DNA of 64,000 bases, from NCBI GenBank assembly GCA_017532155.1, contig JAFXJP010000016.1, forward strand, positions 27,387-91,386. The letters run 5' to 3'. The position numbers were made by a program, and so were the translations under genes. Of the stretch, positions 8,455-16,931 are shown piece by piece (position 1 is the stretch's first letter; each line of letters starts with the position of its first letter). The notes beneath the pieces were generated by a model. That model was not told where the DNA came from and ran no database searches. It saw only the letters and a list, made by a program, of their open reading frames with translations. This DNA is from Clostridia bacterium. Lineage in GTDB: Bacteria; Bacillota; Clostridia; Christensenellales; Aristaeellaceae.

Positions 8455-9589
8455 TTACTCTTGATTCTCAATGATAACCGGCACGCGGCCAGCATGCAGC
8501 ATAAAAGCCTCGTAACTGATTGTATCAGCCCATTGCGCCATCTCCTGCGCAGTGATACGCGCCTCTCCCTGGCTGCCCAGCAGCACCACTTCGTCTCCCT
8601 GCGCAGCCTCAGGCACATGCGTTACATCCACCATCGTCTGGTCCATGCACACGCGTCCTAGCACAGGGCAGCGCACGCCATGGATCAGCACGCAGCCTTT
8701 GCCGGAAAAAGCACGCAGATAGCCGTCGCCATAGCCCACAGCAATAGTCGCTATCCGCATAGGCCCATCCGCGCAGAACGTGCCGCCGTAGCTGACGCAA
8801 TCGCCCGCCTGAATATCCTTCACATAGGCAATTTGCGTCTCCCAGCGCATGGCCTGCTGCAGGCCTTCCTCTTCGCCGCCATACATCGCTATGCCAATAC
8901 GCGCCATATCAAGACGCATATCGGGATATTTGAGCGCCGCCTCGCTGGCCGCCGCATGCAAAAGTATCTCCCTGGGCAGCGGCTGAATCAGCGCTGCAAA
9001 CCGCTGATACTGCTTTTTGACGCTCGCAGCATCGCCTGCATTGGCAAAATGCGTGAAAGCCCCGGTCAGGCGCACGCGATCTGCCTTTTTGAGCGCGCAG
9101 AGAATCTCTGCTACATCTTCGCTTGTCCGCGCGCCGATCCTGCTCATACCAGTGTCCAGCTTGATATGCACCTGCGCCGTGGTCTTTTCTTCCTCGCAGG
9201 CGCGCTGCAGGCATTGTACGCCCGCCGCATCGCAGATGGTCTGCGTCAGCTGATATCTGGCCGCCATCTTCGCGCCCTGCGCGCTGATATTGCCCAGCAC
9301 CAGACACGGCAGCGATATGCCGTTTTCCCGCAGCGCCACGCCTTCCTCCGGCACGGCAACTCCCAGATAATCAACGCCGCAGCGTGCCGCAGTTTTCGCT
9401 ACCGCAAGCAAGCAAGCCATGCCCGTAGGCATTGGCCTTCACCACAGCCATCATTCGCACATCACGGCCCAAAGCAGCCTTGATTGAGCGGATATTCTGC
9501 GCAATGACCGCCATATCGATCCGCACGCAGGCGCCGCGGCTGTCGGGCTGCTGCCGCATTCCGTACATGTCAAAAGGACTATTGACCAC
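8455..9589 (-). pseudogene. alr: Alanine racemase, interrupted by a tandem-repeat frameshift
   Basis: Alanine racemase makes D-alanine for peptidoglycan. The N-terminal part (9371-9589) carries the PLP-lysine motif AVVKANAYGHGLL and then runs into a stop after the shift. The rest (8455-about 9405) continues in another frame with VAKTAARCGVDYLGVAVP, the HIKLDTGMSRIG block, the MARIGIAMYGG block, and the catalytic-Tyr region SYGGTF. The break falls exactly at three copies of GCTT (minus strand); two copies would restore an intact frame reading YGHGLLAVAKTA. The start is uncertain: GTG at 9589 follows GGAGG by 10 nt and a TATAAT, while ATGs at 9568 and 9559 are alternatives. It may be a real mutation, a slippage-prone switch or a sequence error. 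Confidence 0.88.
9406..9417 (-). repeat. GCTT x3 tandem repeat inside alr
   Basis: Three tandem copies of GCTT on the minus strand (AAGC on the plus strand). The number of copies sets the alr reading frame: three copies break it and two would repair it. Confidence 0.85.
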
Positions 9590-9666
9590 CTGTATCAAGC
9601 CTCCACAGCCTATTATAACACAAATCGCGCTCATTTACTATATGCGAATGCTTTTCATACATAAAA

Positions 9667-9694
9667 AAGCGGAGATGCCAATGCACCTCCGCCT
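9667..9694 (-). terminator. Terminator of the large surface-protein gene
   Basis: On the minus strand GGCGGAG and CTCCGCT arms enclose a 13-nt loop and are followed by TTTTTTAT. It lies just past the stop codon at 9707 and upstream of alr. Confidence 0.75.
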
Positions 9695-9706
9695 TTATAT
9701 TATTGC

Positions 9707-12529
9707 TTAGTTGCCAAACAATCCGCCGAAGAAGCCCTTCTTCTCGATTGTCTCGCTCTGCGTATCGCCGCAGGACTGGCAAACCCGCTCCTTGCGACCT
9801 TCCGTCGTGGAGGTCGGCTCCTTCACGACCATCCATTCGCCATATGTATGGCTCAGCATGGGCAGCACCTGCTCCTCCACCTGCGCAGCGCACGTCTGGC
9901 ATACGCGCACCTCACGTCCGCTCTCAGCGCATGTCGGATACTTGGATACCTTCCAGTCCCCCGCCGTATGGCCAAACGCGGGCAGCACCTGCTCCTCCAG
10001 CACCGCATAGCACACGCGGCACTGACGCACCTTCAGGCCGTCTTCGGTGCAGGTTGCCTGTTTGCTATCCAGCCAGTCGCTCGTCACATGGCCCAAAGCC
10101 GGGATGATCTCCTGCTCCAGCTGCTTTCCGCAATCGCTGCACACACGGCGCTGAATACCGTTTTCCGTGCAGGTATCCTTGAGAACGATCTCCCAGCGGG
10201 TGTTCACATGACCAGTCGCCGGGATCTCCTGCGTTTCTACCACAGTGCCGCAGCGGATGCACTTTTTCTCCTGCTGGCCTGCTTCATCGCAGGTAGCCTT
10301 TTTGCTCACATGGAAGCTGTCGGACGGCGTATGCGCCTTCATTTCAATCGTCTGCGTATCCACGACCGCATTGCACACCGTGCAGTACATTTCCTTTACG
10401 CCCGCTTCACTGCAGGTAGGCTCCTTGACCGTCTCAAAGTATTCGCTGCGCACATGCTGGCTTGCAGTGCAGCAATTGACGCTGTATGTGCCGCCGTCGC
10501 CCATAATCTTCAGATACGCGCCCTGACGCTCGGCCACATACACGCGGCTGTCCCCCGCATAAATACGCGTTTCATTCTGCAGCGTCATGCCCTTTTCATC
10601 CACAATGGTAACGGAAATGTTCTTTTCGCCCGTCGCCATCACGCGCAGGGTTGCGCCTGCCTCGGGGAAAGCGATATAGTCCGTATCCGCCTTCATTTCA
10701 AAGGCCAGATCCAGCATAACGCCCGCCTGTGCCGCCACAGCGCTGGCAATATCGCTGCCGCCCAGATCCTTGAGCGTAGCATACCCCACGCTGAACGCGC
10801 CCAGCTTATCGCACTTCACGCGCACATAGTAGGTGGTATTGGGCGTCAGTTCCAGCGTCTTTTCGCCCGTCGTACCGCCGTCCACACGCCAGGAAGTTAC
10901 TTCCTTGCCGCTGTCGTCCAGCACAGCCACGTTCATGCGCTCGTTGCCCGAAGGATTCTCCAGCGCCAGATGAATCAGCGCCAGATCACCCGTGACAACA
11001 GACACAAAATCAGTATCTTCCTTGCCTGCAATAGAGCCCTCCGCCTTGACGCCGTCTTCCAGCTTCAGCGCCGTTTCAGGCGTATCGCCCATGGGATCGA
11101 GGTATTCTTCCACCGTGACAATGTAATCGCCCAGCTTGCTCTTTTCAGAGCGGCTCAGCTTCAGATAATACGTTGCGCCCGCCTCTGCCGCAAAGCTGTA
11201 AACAGAGGTTTTGTTCTTGCCCGCTTCCACGGTCTTGATTTTCAGGCCGGCAGCATCCTGCAATTCCATATACGAGGTGCAGTCTACTGTGCCATTCTTG
11301 AGCGCCAGACGGTAATAAGCGCGCTCAGCGCCAGCCGTGAAGGTGTAATAGTCTACATCGCCCGTACCGTCAAAGGAGGCGCTCTTTTCGCCCAGCGTCA
11401 GCGCCAGGGCAGTTTCCAGCGTATCGGGCTCATTGTCAGCCGCATGGGACAGCGACAGCGTGTATTTGCCGTACTGTTTCTTATCGTCGCTGTAAAGCTT
11501 GATGAAATACTGCGCGCCGGGCTCAGCCTTCCAGCTGATATAGGCGCTCTTATTGGTATAAACGTCATCCTTCTGCACGCTCAGGCTGTTCGCGTCCAGC
11601 AATTCATATTTGAGCCAGGCGTTCAGATCGTTATTTTTAATATCGACACGATAATAGTTGCTGCCCTCCAGCGCAGTGAAGGTGAAATAATCCACATCGC
11701 CCGTGCCTTCAAACGCACCGTCAACCTTCTGGCCTTCTACCAGCACAACGCCGTCAGCCATCGAATTGGACTCGTTATCCGCCTTGCAGGACAGCTTCAG
11801 CGCATACTTGCCGCACTGTTTCTTATCGTCGCTGTAAAGCTTGATGAAATACTGCGCGCCGGGCTCAGCCTTCCAGCTGATGTAGGCGCTCTTATTGGTA
11901 TAAACTTCATCCTTCTGCACGCTCAGGCCGTTCGCATCCAGCAATTCATAGTTAAGCCAGGCGTTCAGATCGTTGTTCTTAATATCTACACGATAGTAAT
12001 TGCTGCCCTCCAGCGTAGTGAAGGTGAATACGTCCGCATCGCCCGTGCCATCCAGCGTCGATATGATCTCCGTATTCAGCTCCAGCGCGCTGGCAGATTC
12101 CAGCCTGTTGCCATGCTCATCCAGCGTCTTATTCACAGACAGCGTCACTCTGCCGCTGGCCTTTTTATCAGAACTCCACATACGGATCGTATACTTCATC
12201 CCGGGCGTCACCTTCCAGCTGTAATACTGGCTCTTGCCGGTGTATACGTCGTCCTCGAACAGCCTTACATTCTGCTCATCATAGATCGCCATGTTCAGCC
12301 AGGCGTTGATTTCTTCGTTCTTCTGGTTCACGCGGTAATACGCGCCGTCCTGATCCGCCGTAAAGGTGAACCATTCGCTGTCTCCCGCGTCAATAGTATC
12401 GATGTAGCTTTCGCCCACAGCGACCGCCACAGCCGACGCCTGATCTGCGCCGCCGTCCAGCGTCGTAGCCGCCAGCGCACTGCCGCACACCAGCAGCAAA
12501 AGCAGCAGAATACTTGCAAATTTTTTCAT
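9707..12529 (-). CDS. Large secreted repeat protein: PPC-like domains plus CxxC zinc-ribbon-like repeats
   Basis: A 940-residue exported protein. Residues 1-20 are a signal peptide (MKKFASILLLLLLVCGSALA). About residues 25-660 hold six tandem units of roughly 90-114 residues resembling bacterial pre-peptidase C-terminal (PPC) beta-sandwich domains; the core pattern is GD.D.FTF....YYR followed by Y.S...PG..Y.IK. Units 2 and 3 are nearly identical. About residues 680-925 hold five Cys-rich units of the form TC.E.G....C..C followed by QEIPA.GH, plus a sixth (PTSTTEGRKERVCQSCG) that lacks the first Cys. Such CxxC repeats occur in exported proteins of gut Clostridia and may bind metal. No protease or lectin domain is present. 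The start at 12529 has a purine-rich GGAAGGGAA upstream. Confidence 0.75.
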   Translation of the reverse strand: MKKFASILLLLLLVCGSALAATTLDGGADQASAVAVAVGESYIDTIDAGDSEWFTFTADQDGAYYRVNQKNEEINAWLNMAIYDEQNVRLFEDDVYTGKSQYYSWKVTPGMKYTIRMWSSDKKASGRVTLSVNKTLDEHGNRLESASALELNTEIISTLDGTGDADVFTFTTLEGSNYYRVDIKNNDLNAWLNYELLDANGLSVQKDEVYTNKSAYISWKAEPGAQYFIKLYSDDKKQCGKYALKLSCKADNESNSMADGVVLVEGQKVDGAFEGTGDVDYFTFTALEGSNYYRVDIKNNDLNAWLKYELLDANSLSVQKDDVYTNKSAYISWKAEPGAQYFIKLYSDDKKQYGKYTLSLSHAADNEPDTLETALALTLGEKSASFDGTGDVDYYTFTAGAERAYYRLALKNGTVDCTSYMELQDAAGLKIKTVEAGKNKTSVYSFAAEAGATYYLKLSRSEKSKLGDYIVTVEEYLDPMGDTPETALKLEDGVKAEGSIAGKEDTDFVSVVTGDLALIHLALENPSGNERMNVAVLDDSGKEVTSWRVDGGTTGEKTLELTPNTTYYVRVKCDKLGAFSVGYATLKDLGGSDIASAVAAQAGVMLDLAFEMKADTDYIAFPEAGATLRVMATGEKNISVTIVDEKGMTLQNETRIYAGDSRVYVAERQGAYLKIMGDGGTYSVNCCTASQHVRSEYFETVKEPTCSEAGVKEMYCTVCNAVVDTQTIEMKAHTPSDSFHVSKKATCDEAGQQEKKCIRCGTVVETQEIPATGHVNTRWEIVLKDTCTENGIQRRVCSDCGKQLEQEIIPALGHVTSDWLDSKQATCTEDGLKVRQCRVCYAVLEEQVLPAFGHTAGDWKVSKYPTCAESGREVRVCQTCAAQVEEQVLPMLSHTYGEWMVVKEPTSTTEGRKERVCQSCGDTQSETIEKKGFFGGLFGN
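11469..11685. repeat. Internal direct repeat, copy A
   Basis: About 217 bp that match 11811-12027 at offset 342 bp (114 codons) with only scattered differences by eye. It encodes the same part of PPC-like unit 3 as copy B encodes of unit 2. Confidence 0.8.
11811..12027. repeat. Internal direct repeat, copy B
   Basis: Partner of the repeat at 11469-11685, in the same orientation and reading frame. Recombination between the two would remove or add one 114-residue unit without breaking the frame. Confidence 0.8.
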
Positions 12530-12596
12530 ATTGTTCCCTTCCTCTCCAAAGGAATTTTCTGCAAGCAGTATAGCATGATTCTCCTTTTTCTGCAAC

Positions 12597-12626
12597 AAAA
12601 AAGGACCCCGCAAGCGGGATCCTTTG
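12597..12626 (-). terminator. Terminator of the FMN-binding-like protein gene
   Basis: On the minus strand AAAGGATCCCGC, a TTGC loop and GCGGGGTCCTTTTTTT, 12 nt past the stop codon at 12638. Confidence 0.85.
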
Positions 12627-12637
12627 ATGTGCCTGAA

Positions 12638-13141
12638 TTAGTTCGCGGCCTTGGCAGCAGCGATAACGCCCTGCAGATAGCCCAGAGCATCAACCAGGGT
12701 GCAGCCGGTCACGGCGTCCACAACCTGCTCAGCGGTCTTGCCTTCCAGAGCGGCTTCCAGCTCGGCAATGGTCTTGCCGGTGGCGAAGTCTTCCAGAGCC
12801 TTGTAGTTAACATCCAGAGCAATGGTGGAACCGGCCTTCTTCATGTTCTCGCTGTAAGCGGCGGCGTTCTGAACCTTGGAAGCCAGAACCTTGCCTTCGG
12901 TGAACAGCGCGGCGAAGATGGTCTCGCTGTTGGGAACGGCGATGGAGGTCTCAGCGGCCATGGGCTGATATTCGTCGATCAGCACGTCAGCGATCTTGTC
13001 GCCCTGCATGGCAACAGTGATCACGGCGAAGCACTTGGTGCCGTGGGCAGCGAACTGAACCTGGCCCAGCTTGACTTCGTCAGCCATAGCAAAGGGAACC
13101 ATCATCATCAGAACGAGAACGAGAGCGATCAGCTTTTTCAT
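12638..13141 (-). CDS. Small exported FMN-binding-like protein
   Basis: A 167-residue protein with a signal peptide (MKKLIALVLVLMMMVPFAMA, cleavage near ADE). The stretch AVITVAMQGDKIADVLIDEY matches the beta-strand pattern of extracellular FMN-binding domains, and the C-terminal AVTGCTLVDALGYLQ sits where those domains carry a flavin-accepting Thr (canonical pattern S/T-G-A-T). Here the Ala is Cys, so covalent flavin attachment is uncertain. It could instead be a relative of the cAD1 pheromone-precursor group. Codon use is strongly biased, suggesting high expression. It has its own consensus promoter and terminator. A clear FMN-bind domain is found in the reductase at 51.7 kb. Confidence 0.6.
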   Translation of the reverse strand: MKKLIALVLVLMMMVPFAMADEVKLGQVQFAAHGTKCFAVITVAMQGDKIADVLIDEYQPMAAETSIAVPNSETIFAALFTEGKVLASKVQNAAAYSENMKKAGSTIALDVNYKALEDFATGKTIAELEAALEGKTAEQVVDAVTGCTLVDALGYLQGVIAAAKAAN

Positions 13142-13192
13142 AGGAATTACATCCTTCCATAAATGATTTGGCTTTTACAGCCATTTGTTGAT

Positions 13193-13221
13193 AAAATACC
13201 ATATAGAGCATTTTCTGTCAA
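13193..13221 (-). promoter_or_regulatory. Promoter of the FMN-binding-like protein
   Basis: On the minus strand TTGACA (13216-13221), 17-bp spacer, TATTTT (13193-13198). The start near 13186 gives a leader of about 45 nt. Confidence 0.82.
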
Positions 13222-13311
13222 TAGATTTTTTCCAATTTCGAATCATTATATCGATATGCTCATGTTATAATTGGAAACTATTTAATTTTTGTATTTTATT
13301 TTCAGGCGTAT

Positions 13312-13340
13312 TAAAAAAGCGCCGCTTCCGCGGCGCTTGG
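13312..13340 (-). terminator. Terminator of the epimerase/oxidoreductase operon
   Basis: Stem AAGCGCCGC / GCGGCGCTT with a TTCC-type loop, followed on the minus strand by TTTTTT, 12 nt past the epimerase stop codon. Confidence 0.85.
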
Positions 13341-13351
13341 TTTTGATACTG

Positions 13352-14179
13352 TTACGCTTTGAGGCCCAGATTTTTGAGCGTATCGATGCTCATCTTTGCC
13401 GCTTCCAGCGCGGGACGGTCGGGCGAAGCATCCTGCTCGACGATGAACCATTCAACGCCGGCGTCCAGGCCCGCTTCTACCACAGCATTCACATCCTGGC
13501 AGCCGTAGCCAACCGGACGGAAGGAGAAGGAGATATTGCCATTCTCCGCCGCTTCCTTTTCACCAATCAGGCCATACGGCGCAGCGCTGCCTTCTCTGCG
13601 GCCGACATAATCCTTCAGATGCAGCACAGGCGCGCGGCCGGTGTACTTGCGCACATAGGCGGCAGGATCCTCGCCGGCATACTTCACCCAGCAGGTATCA
13701 ATCTCCGTCTTGAGCAGGTTCGGGCATACAGCGTCATAGAGGAAATCCAAGCCGTAAATACCGCTGACAGCAGCAAACTCAAAGTCATGATTGTGATACA
13801 GCAGCTGAATGCCCGCTTCCTTGCACATTTTGCCGAATTTATATACATTGCGGATCACCTTGCCAAAGCCGGGGCCGCCGGGACGGTCTTCCGTGCTCAG
13901 GTGCGGAATGGCAATGTACTTGCAGCCAATCGCCTTGTGATAGGCGATAATGCCTTCCATATCCTCCAGCATCTGCACATAGGGAACGTGGCTGGAAATG
14001 GCCACCAGACCCACTTCCTTGAGCATCGCGGCAACTTCCTCCGCCGGATGATCATAGAAGCCGGCAAATTCCACGCCGTCATAGCCCATTTCCTTCAGCT
14101 GTTTGAGAACGGACAAAAGATCCGCCTTGGCATCCTCACGGGCCGAATATACCTGATACGCAATCGGACGAGCTTCCAT
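13352..14179 (-). CDS. Sugar phosphate isomerase/epimerase (AP endonuclease 2 family TIM barrel)
   Basis: A 275-residue TIM-barrel protein of the xylose-isomerase-like/IolE group. Family marks include KEMGYDGVEFAGFYDHPAEE near the start, the metal-site region LLYHNHDFEF, the TEIDTCWVKYAGEDPA block, and the C-terminal EWFIVEQDAS carrying a probable metal-ligand Glu. Members isomerise or epimerise keto-sugars or inosose; the substrate here is unknown. It lies 23 nt after a Gfo/Idh/MocA oxidoreductase, a pairing common in pathways that oxidise, epimerise and reduce unusual sugars or inositols. No signal peptide, so it is cytoplasmic. Confidence 0.85.
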   Translation of the reverse strand: MEARPIAYQVYSAREDAKADLLSVLKQLKEMGYDGVEFAGFYDHPAEEVAAMLKEVGLVAISSHVPYVQMLEDMEGIIAYHKAIGCKYIAIPHLSTEDRPGGPGFGKVIRNVYKFGKMCKEAGIQLLYHNHDFEFAAVSGIYGLDFLYDAVCPNLLKTEIDTCWVKYAGEDPAAYVRKYTGRAPVLHLKDYVGRREGSAAPYGLIGEKEAAENGNISFSFRPVGYGCQDVNAVVEAGLDAGVEWFIVEQDASPDRPALEAAKMSIDTLKNLGLKA

Positions 14180-14202
14180 TTTCGTTTTCCTCCTGCTTAA
14201 GA

Positions 14203-15324
14203 TTAATCAAAGTAGACGGGCTTGCCGGTCTTGGCGGATTCGTAGATGGCTTCGAGAATCTGGGTAACGACAAACGCCTGCTCGGGCTTTACAACCACTT
14301 CGCCCTTGCCCTTGACGGCATTGATGAAGATGCGCTGCTCCATGATCTTGGGATCATCGGAGGAACCGGCGTAGAAATCAACGCCCTTGGCGTTCATTTC
14401 AGGCTTCATCATATACTGCTTGCCAAACTTGACGCCGTTGAAGCGCAGGCCGTCGTGCATATCCGCACCGGCCTTGGTGCCGCACAGCACGGTCTTGCCT
14501 TCTTCCACTTCCAGGGTGTTGAGCGCCCAGGTAGCGTTCAGCTGGATGGTCGCACCGTTTTCCATCACGACAAAACCAAACGCCGCGTCTTCCACCGTGA
14601 ACTTTTCGGGATCCCAGTCGCCCCAGGCATTGCCGGTCTCGGTATCGTTGTTCAGCGCATGATACACGGTACCAACGGCATACTTGGGCTTATAGTTGTT
14701 CATGCACCACAGCGTCAGGTCCAGCGCATGGGTGCCGATATCAATGAGGGGACCGCCGCCCTGCTCATACTCATTGAGGAACACGCCCCAGGTGGGCACG
14801 GCACGGCGACGGATAGCGTTGGCGCGGGCAAAATATACATCGCCCAGATCGCCGGCGTCGCAGGCCTTCTTCAGGTACAGGCTGTCGGGACGATAGCGGT
14901 TCTGATAGCCAATGGTGAGGATCTTGCCCGTTTCCTTGGCAGCGTCCAGCATCTTCTTGGCTTCGGCGCTGTTGATAGCCATGGGCTTTTCGCACATAAC
15001 GTGCTTGCCGGCATGCAGCGCATCTACAGTAATGAAGGAGTGGCTGCGGTTGGGCGTGCAAACGTACACCGCATCCAGATCGAGCTTGAGCAGCTCCTTG
15101 TAATCGGTAAACACCTGCGCATCCTCGGTGCCGTAATCACGCTTGGCTTTTTCGGCGCGCTCGATGATCAGGTCGCAGAAAGCAACCATCTGGACGTCAT
15201 TTTCAATGACGAGTTCGGGCTTTTTCTTATCCTTGAGAGAATCCGCCAGCCCCTTGATGGAGGGCATATGCTTGCCATTGGCGATGCCGCCGCAGCCGAT
15301 GATACCAACCTTGATGATAGCCAT
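14203..15324 (-). CDS. Gfo/Idh/MocA family oxidoreductase
   Basis: A 373-residue NAD(P)-dependent dehydrogenase. The Rossmann motif is GIIGCGGIANGKHMP at about residues 6-20. The central EKPMA motif at about residue 110 carries the catalytic Lys, and the GGGPLIDIGTHALDL segment holds the substrate-site Asp and His. The C-terminal domain is the usual open beta-sheet. It likely oxidises a sugar, inositol or sugar acid. The ATG at 15324 was chosen because AAAGGAG lies 8 nt upstream; the open frame runs 21 codons further but lacks a ribosome site. It leads a two-gene operon with the epimerase at 13.4 kb. Confidence 0.88.
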   Translation of the reverse strand: MAIIKVGIIGCGGIANGKHMPSIKGLADSLKDKKKPELVIENDVQMVAFCDLIIERAEKAKRDYGTEDAQVFTDYKELLKLDLDAVYVCTPNRSHSFITVDALHAGKHVMCEKPMAINSAEAKKMLDAAKETGKILTIGYQNRYRPDSLYLKKACDAGDLGDVYFARANAIRRRAVPTWGVFLNEYEQGGGPLIDIGTHALDLTLWCMNNYKPKYAVGTVYHALNNDTETGNAWGDWDPEKFTVEDAAFGFVVMENGATIQLNATWALNTLEVEEGKTVLCGTKAGADMHDGLRFNGVKFGKQYMMKPEMNAKGVDFYAGSSDDPKIMEQRIFINAVKGKGEVVVKPEQAFVVTQILEAIYESAKTGKPVYFD

Positions 15325-15423
15325 TTGATGATCTCCTTTCGGACTGTTCATTTTGGATCTGTTCTGTTGCAGCCTGACGGACTGCACTATTATTATTGTA
15401 TTCCTGCGGCCTTTACCTGTCGT

Positions 15424-15454
15424 GCCAAAACATACGCGTATGGTGACAAAACAT
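15424..15454. promoter_or_regulatory. Candidate operator: 12-bp palindrome inside 21-bp-spaced direct repeats
   Basis: CATACGCGTATG (15431-15442) is a perfect palindrome. It lies between GCCAAAACAT (15424-15433) and GACAAAACAT (15445-15454), a direct repeat spaced by 21 bp (two helical turns). It is placed between the Gfo/Idh gene and the divergent peptidoglycan-binding gene. Two tandem half-sites would suit an AraC-type regulator, but none is encoded next to it. Confidence 0.4.
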
Positions 15455-15600
15455 GCTAAAAGAATGCCCCTGCGGCAGATGTTTTACAGGGGAGAAATGG
15501 AAATTTAACACTTCTTTTACAGTATTCAGGCATGAAATCAGCGCACCGAAACGTCTATATAACAGATAGACACTCTGCACAGAGAAAGGATGGCGCATTT

Positions 15601-16821
15601 ATGTTGAAAAAGTGTATCTCCCTCTTGCTTGCCAGCCTGCTTTTTGTAAGCTGCGCGCTGGCTGATGACGTTATGCGCCCGGGCGATACGGGCGATGATG
15701 TGAAAGAGCTGCAAACGCTTCTGACTGGCTACGGCTACTATGACGGCAAGATTGACGGCGAATACGGCAGCGCTACTACAAGCGCAGTCAAGCTGTTTCA
15801 GGAATACAATGATCTGACGCGCGATGGCAAGGCCGGGCCCAAAACCATGGCAAAGCTCAAGGGCAGTCATGTCATTACGCCCGCTGACAAAAAGGCCGAG
15901 CAGGCCGACTGGCTGCAAAAGGGCAGCAGCGGCGATAAGGTGAAAGAGCTGCAGCAGCATCTTGCGAATACGCTGTTCTACGCCGGCGAAATGGACGGTG
16001 TTTTCGGCGAAGCCGTTAAGAAGGCTGTTACTGAATTCCAAAAGGCCGCCGGCATCCAGGCAGACGGCATCGTGGGAGCCGCCACCAGGAACGCCCTGTA
16101 TAACCGCACAGCCGGCATCTTTAACGGCGGCTATCCCCTGCGCACCCTCTACAGCGGCTGCCGCGGCTATGATGTGAAGCTCCTCCAGCAGCGTCTCTCC
16201 CAGCTGAATTACTTCAATGCGCCTGTTACGGGCTATTTCTGCGATAAAACTGCCGCGGCTGTCCGCGCCTTCCAGAAAGATAACGGCATGTACCTGGACG
16301 GCTCTGCAGACGCCATCGTTCGCCGTCATCTGTGGCCCACCACATCTGAAAACCAACCCGACAAATACCCCAAGCTGGAAAAAGGCGATGCAGGCGCCTA
16401 TGTCACGCAGGCACAGATGCGTCTGAAGGCCGCAGGTTTCCTTGATGATACCGCAGACGGCGTATACGGCGACAACACCCTTTCCGCTGTCAAGGCCTTC
16501 CAGAAAGCCTATAAGCTGACCGTCGACGGCAAGATCGGCCGGGATACCTGGGCCATGCTGATGACCATCGACCTCAAAAAGGCCGAGCCAGAAGCCGCCG
16601 CCGGAAGCACGCTGGTGCTGCGCCCCGGCGACAAGGGCAAGGACGTAAAAGAATTGCAGGAATACCTCGTCGCGCTGGGCTACAAGCTGCAGGTAGACGG
16701 CAAATACGGCAAGGAAACGACCGCTGCCGTCAAGGCCTTCCAGCAAGCGCAGTCGCTCAAAACCGACGGCAAGGCCGGCCCCCGCACGCTTAGCCGCATC
16801 TATGATCTTCTGAGCAAATAA
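15601..16821 (+). CDS. Secreted protein with five peptidoglycan-binding (PG_binding_1) repeats
   Basis: A 406-residue exported protein made only of peptidoglycan-binding repeats. The signal peptide covers about residues 1-21 (LLLASLLFVSCALADD); the Cys before ALA is not in a good lipobox, so signal peptidase I cleavage at ALA is preferred. Five units lie near residues 25-85, 105-165, 180-240, 258-320 and 340-405, each with the GD.G.DVKELQ..L pattern, then DG.YG..T..AVK.FQ, then DG..G..T. Unit 3 is the most divergent. No amidase, SpoIID or L,D-transpeptidase domain is attached. It may coat or scaffold the wall. A weak AAAGGA sits 11 nt upstream of the ATG. Confidence 0.85.
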   Translation: MLKKCISLLLASLLFVSCALADDVMRPGDTGDDVKELQTLLTGYGYYDGKIDGEYGSATTSAVKLFQEYNDLTRDGKAGPKTMAKLKGSHVITPADKKAEQADWLQKGSSGDKVKELQQHLANTLFYAGEMDGVFGEAVKKAVTEFQKAAGIQADGIVGAATRNALYNRTAGIFNGGYPLRTLYSGCRGYDVKLLQQRLSQLNYFNAPVTGYFCDKTAAAVRAFQKDNGMYLDGSADAIVRRHLWPTTSENQPDKYPKLEKGDAGAYVTQAQMRLKAAGFLDDTADGVYGDNTLSAVKAFQKAYKLTVDGKIGRDTWAMLMTIDLKKAEPEAAAGSTLVLRPGDKGKDVKELQEYLVALGYKLQVDGKYGKETTAAVKAFQQAQSLKTDGKAGPRTLSRIYDLLSK

Positions 16822-16835
16822 ACACGTTCCCAGGG

Positions 16836-16865
16836 CCGGACAGCCGCTGCGCTGTCCGGTTTTTA
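16836..16865 (+). terminator. Terminator after the peptidoglycan-binding gene
   Basis: Stem CCGGACAGC / GCTGTCCGG followed by TTTTT, 15 nt after the stop codon. Confidence 0.85.
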
Positions 16866-16931
16866 TTGACTGAAAAAGAAATATCGGGTATCATATTATC
16901 TGTTCATAATCATCATGAAGGAGGGTTGCCT

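Noticed and set aside
9848-13162. Long plus-strand open frame of about 1,100 codons
   Set aside because: It is antisense to the PPC-repeat and FMN-binding-like genes, which have signal peptides, ribosome sites and domain matches; GC-rich codon structure leaves the opposite strand open.
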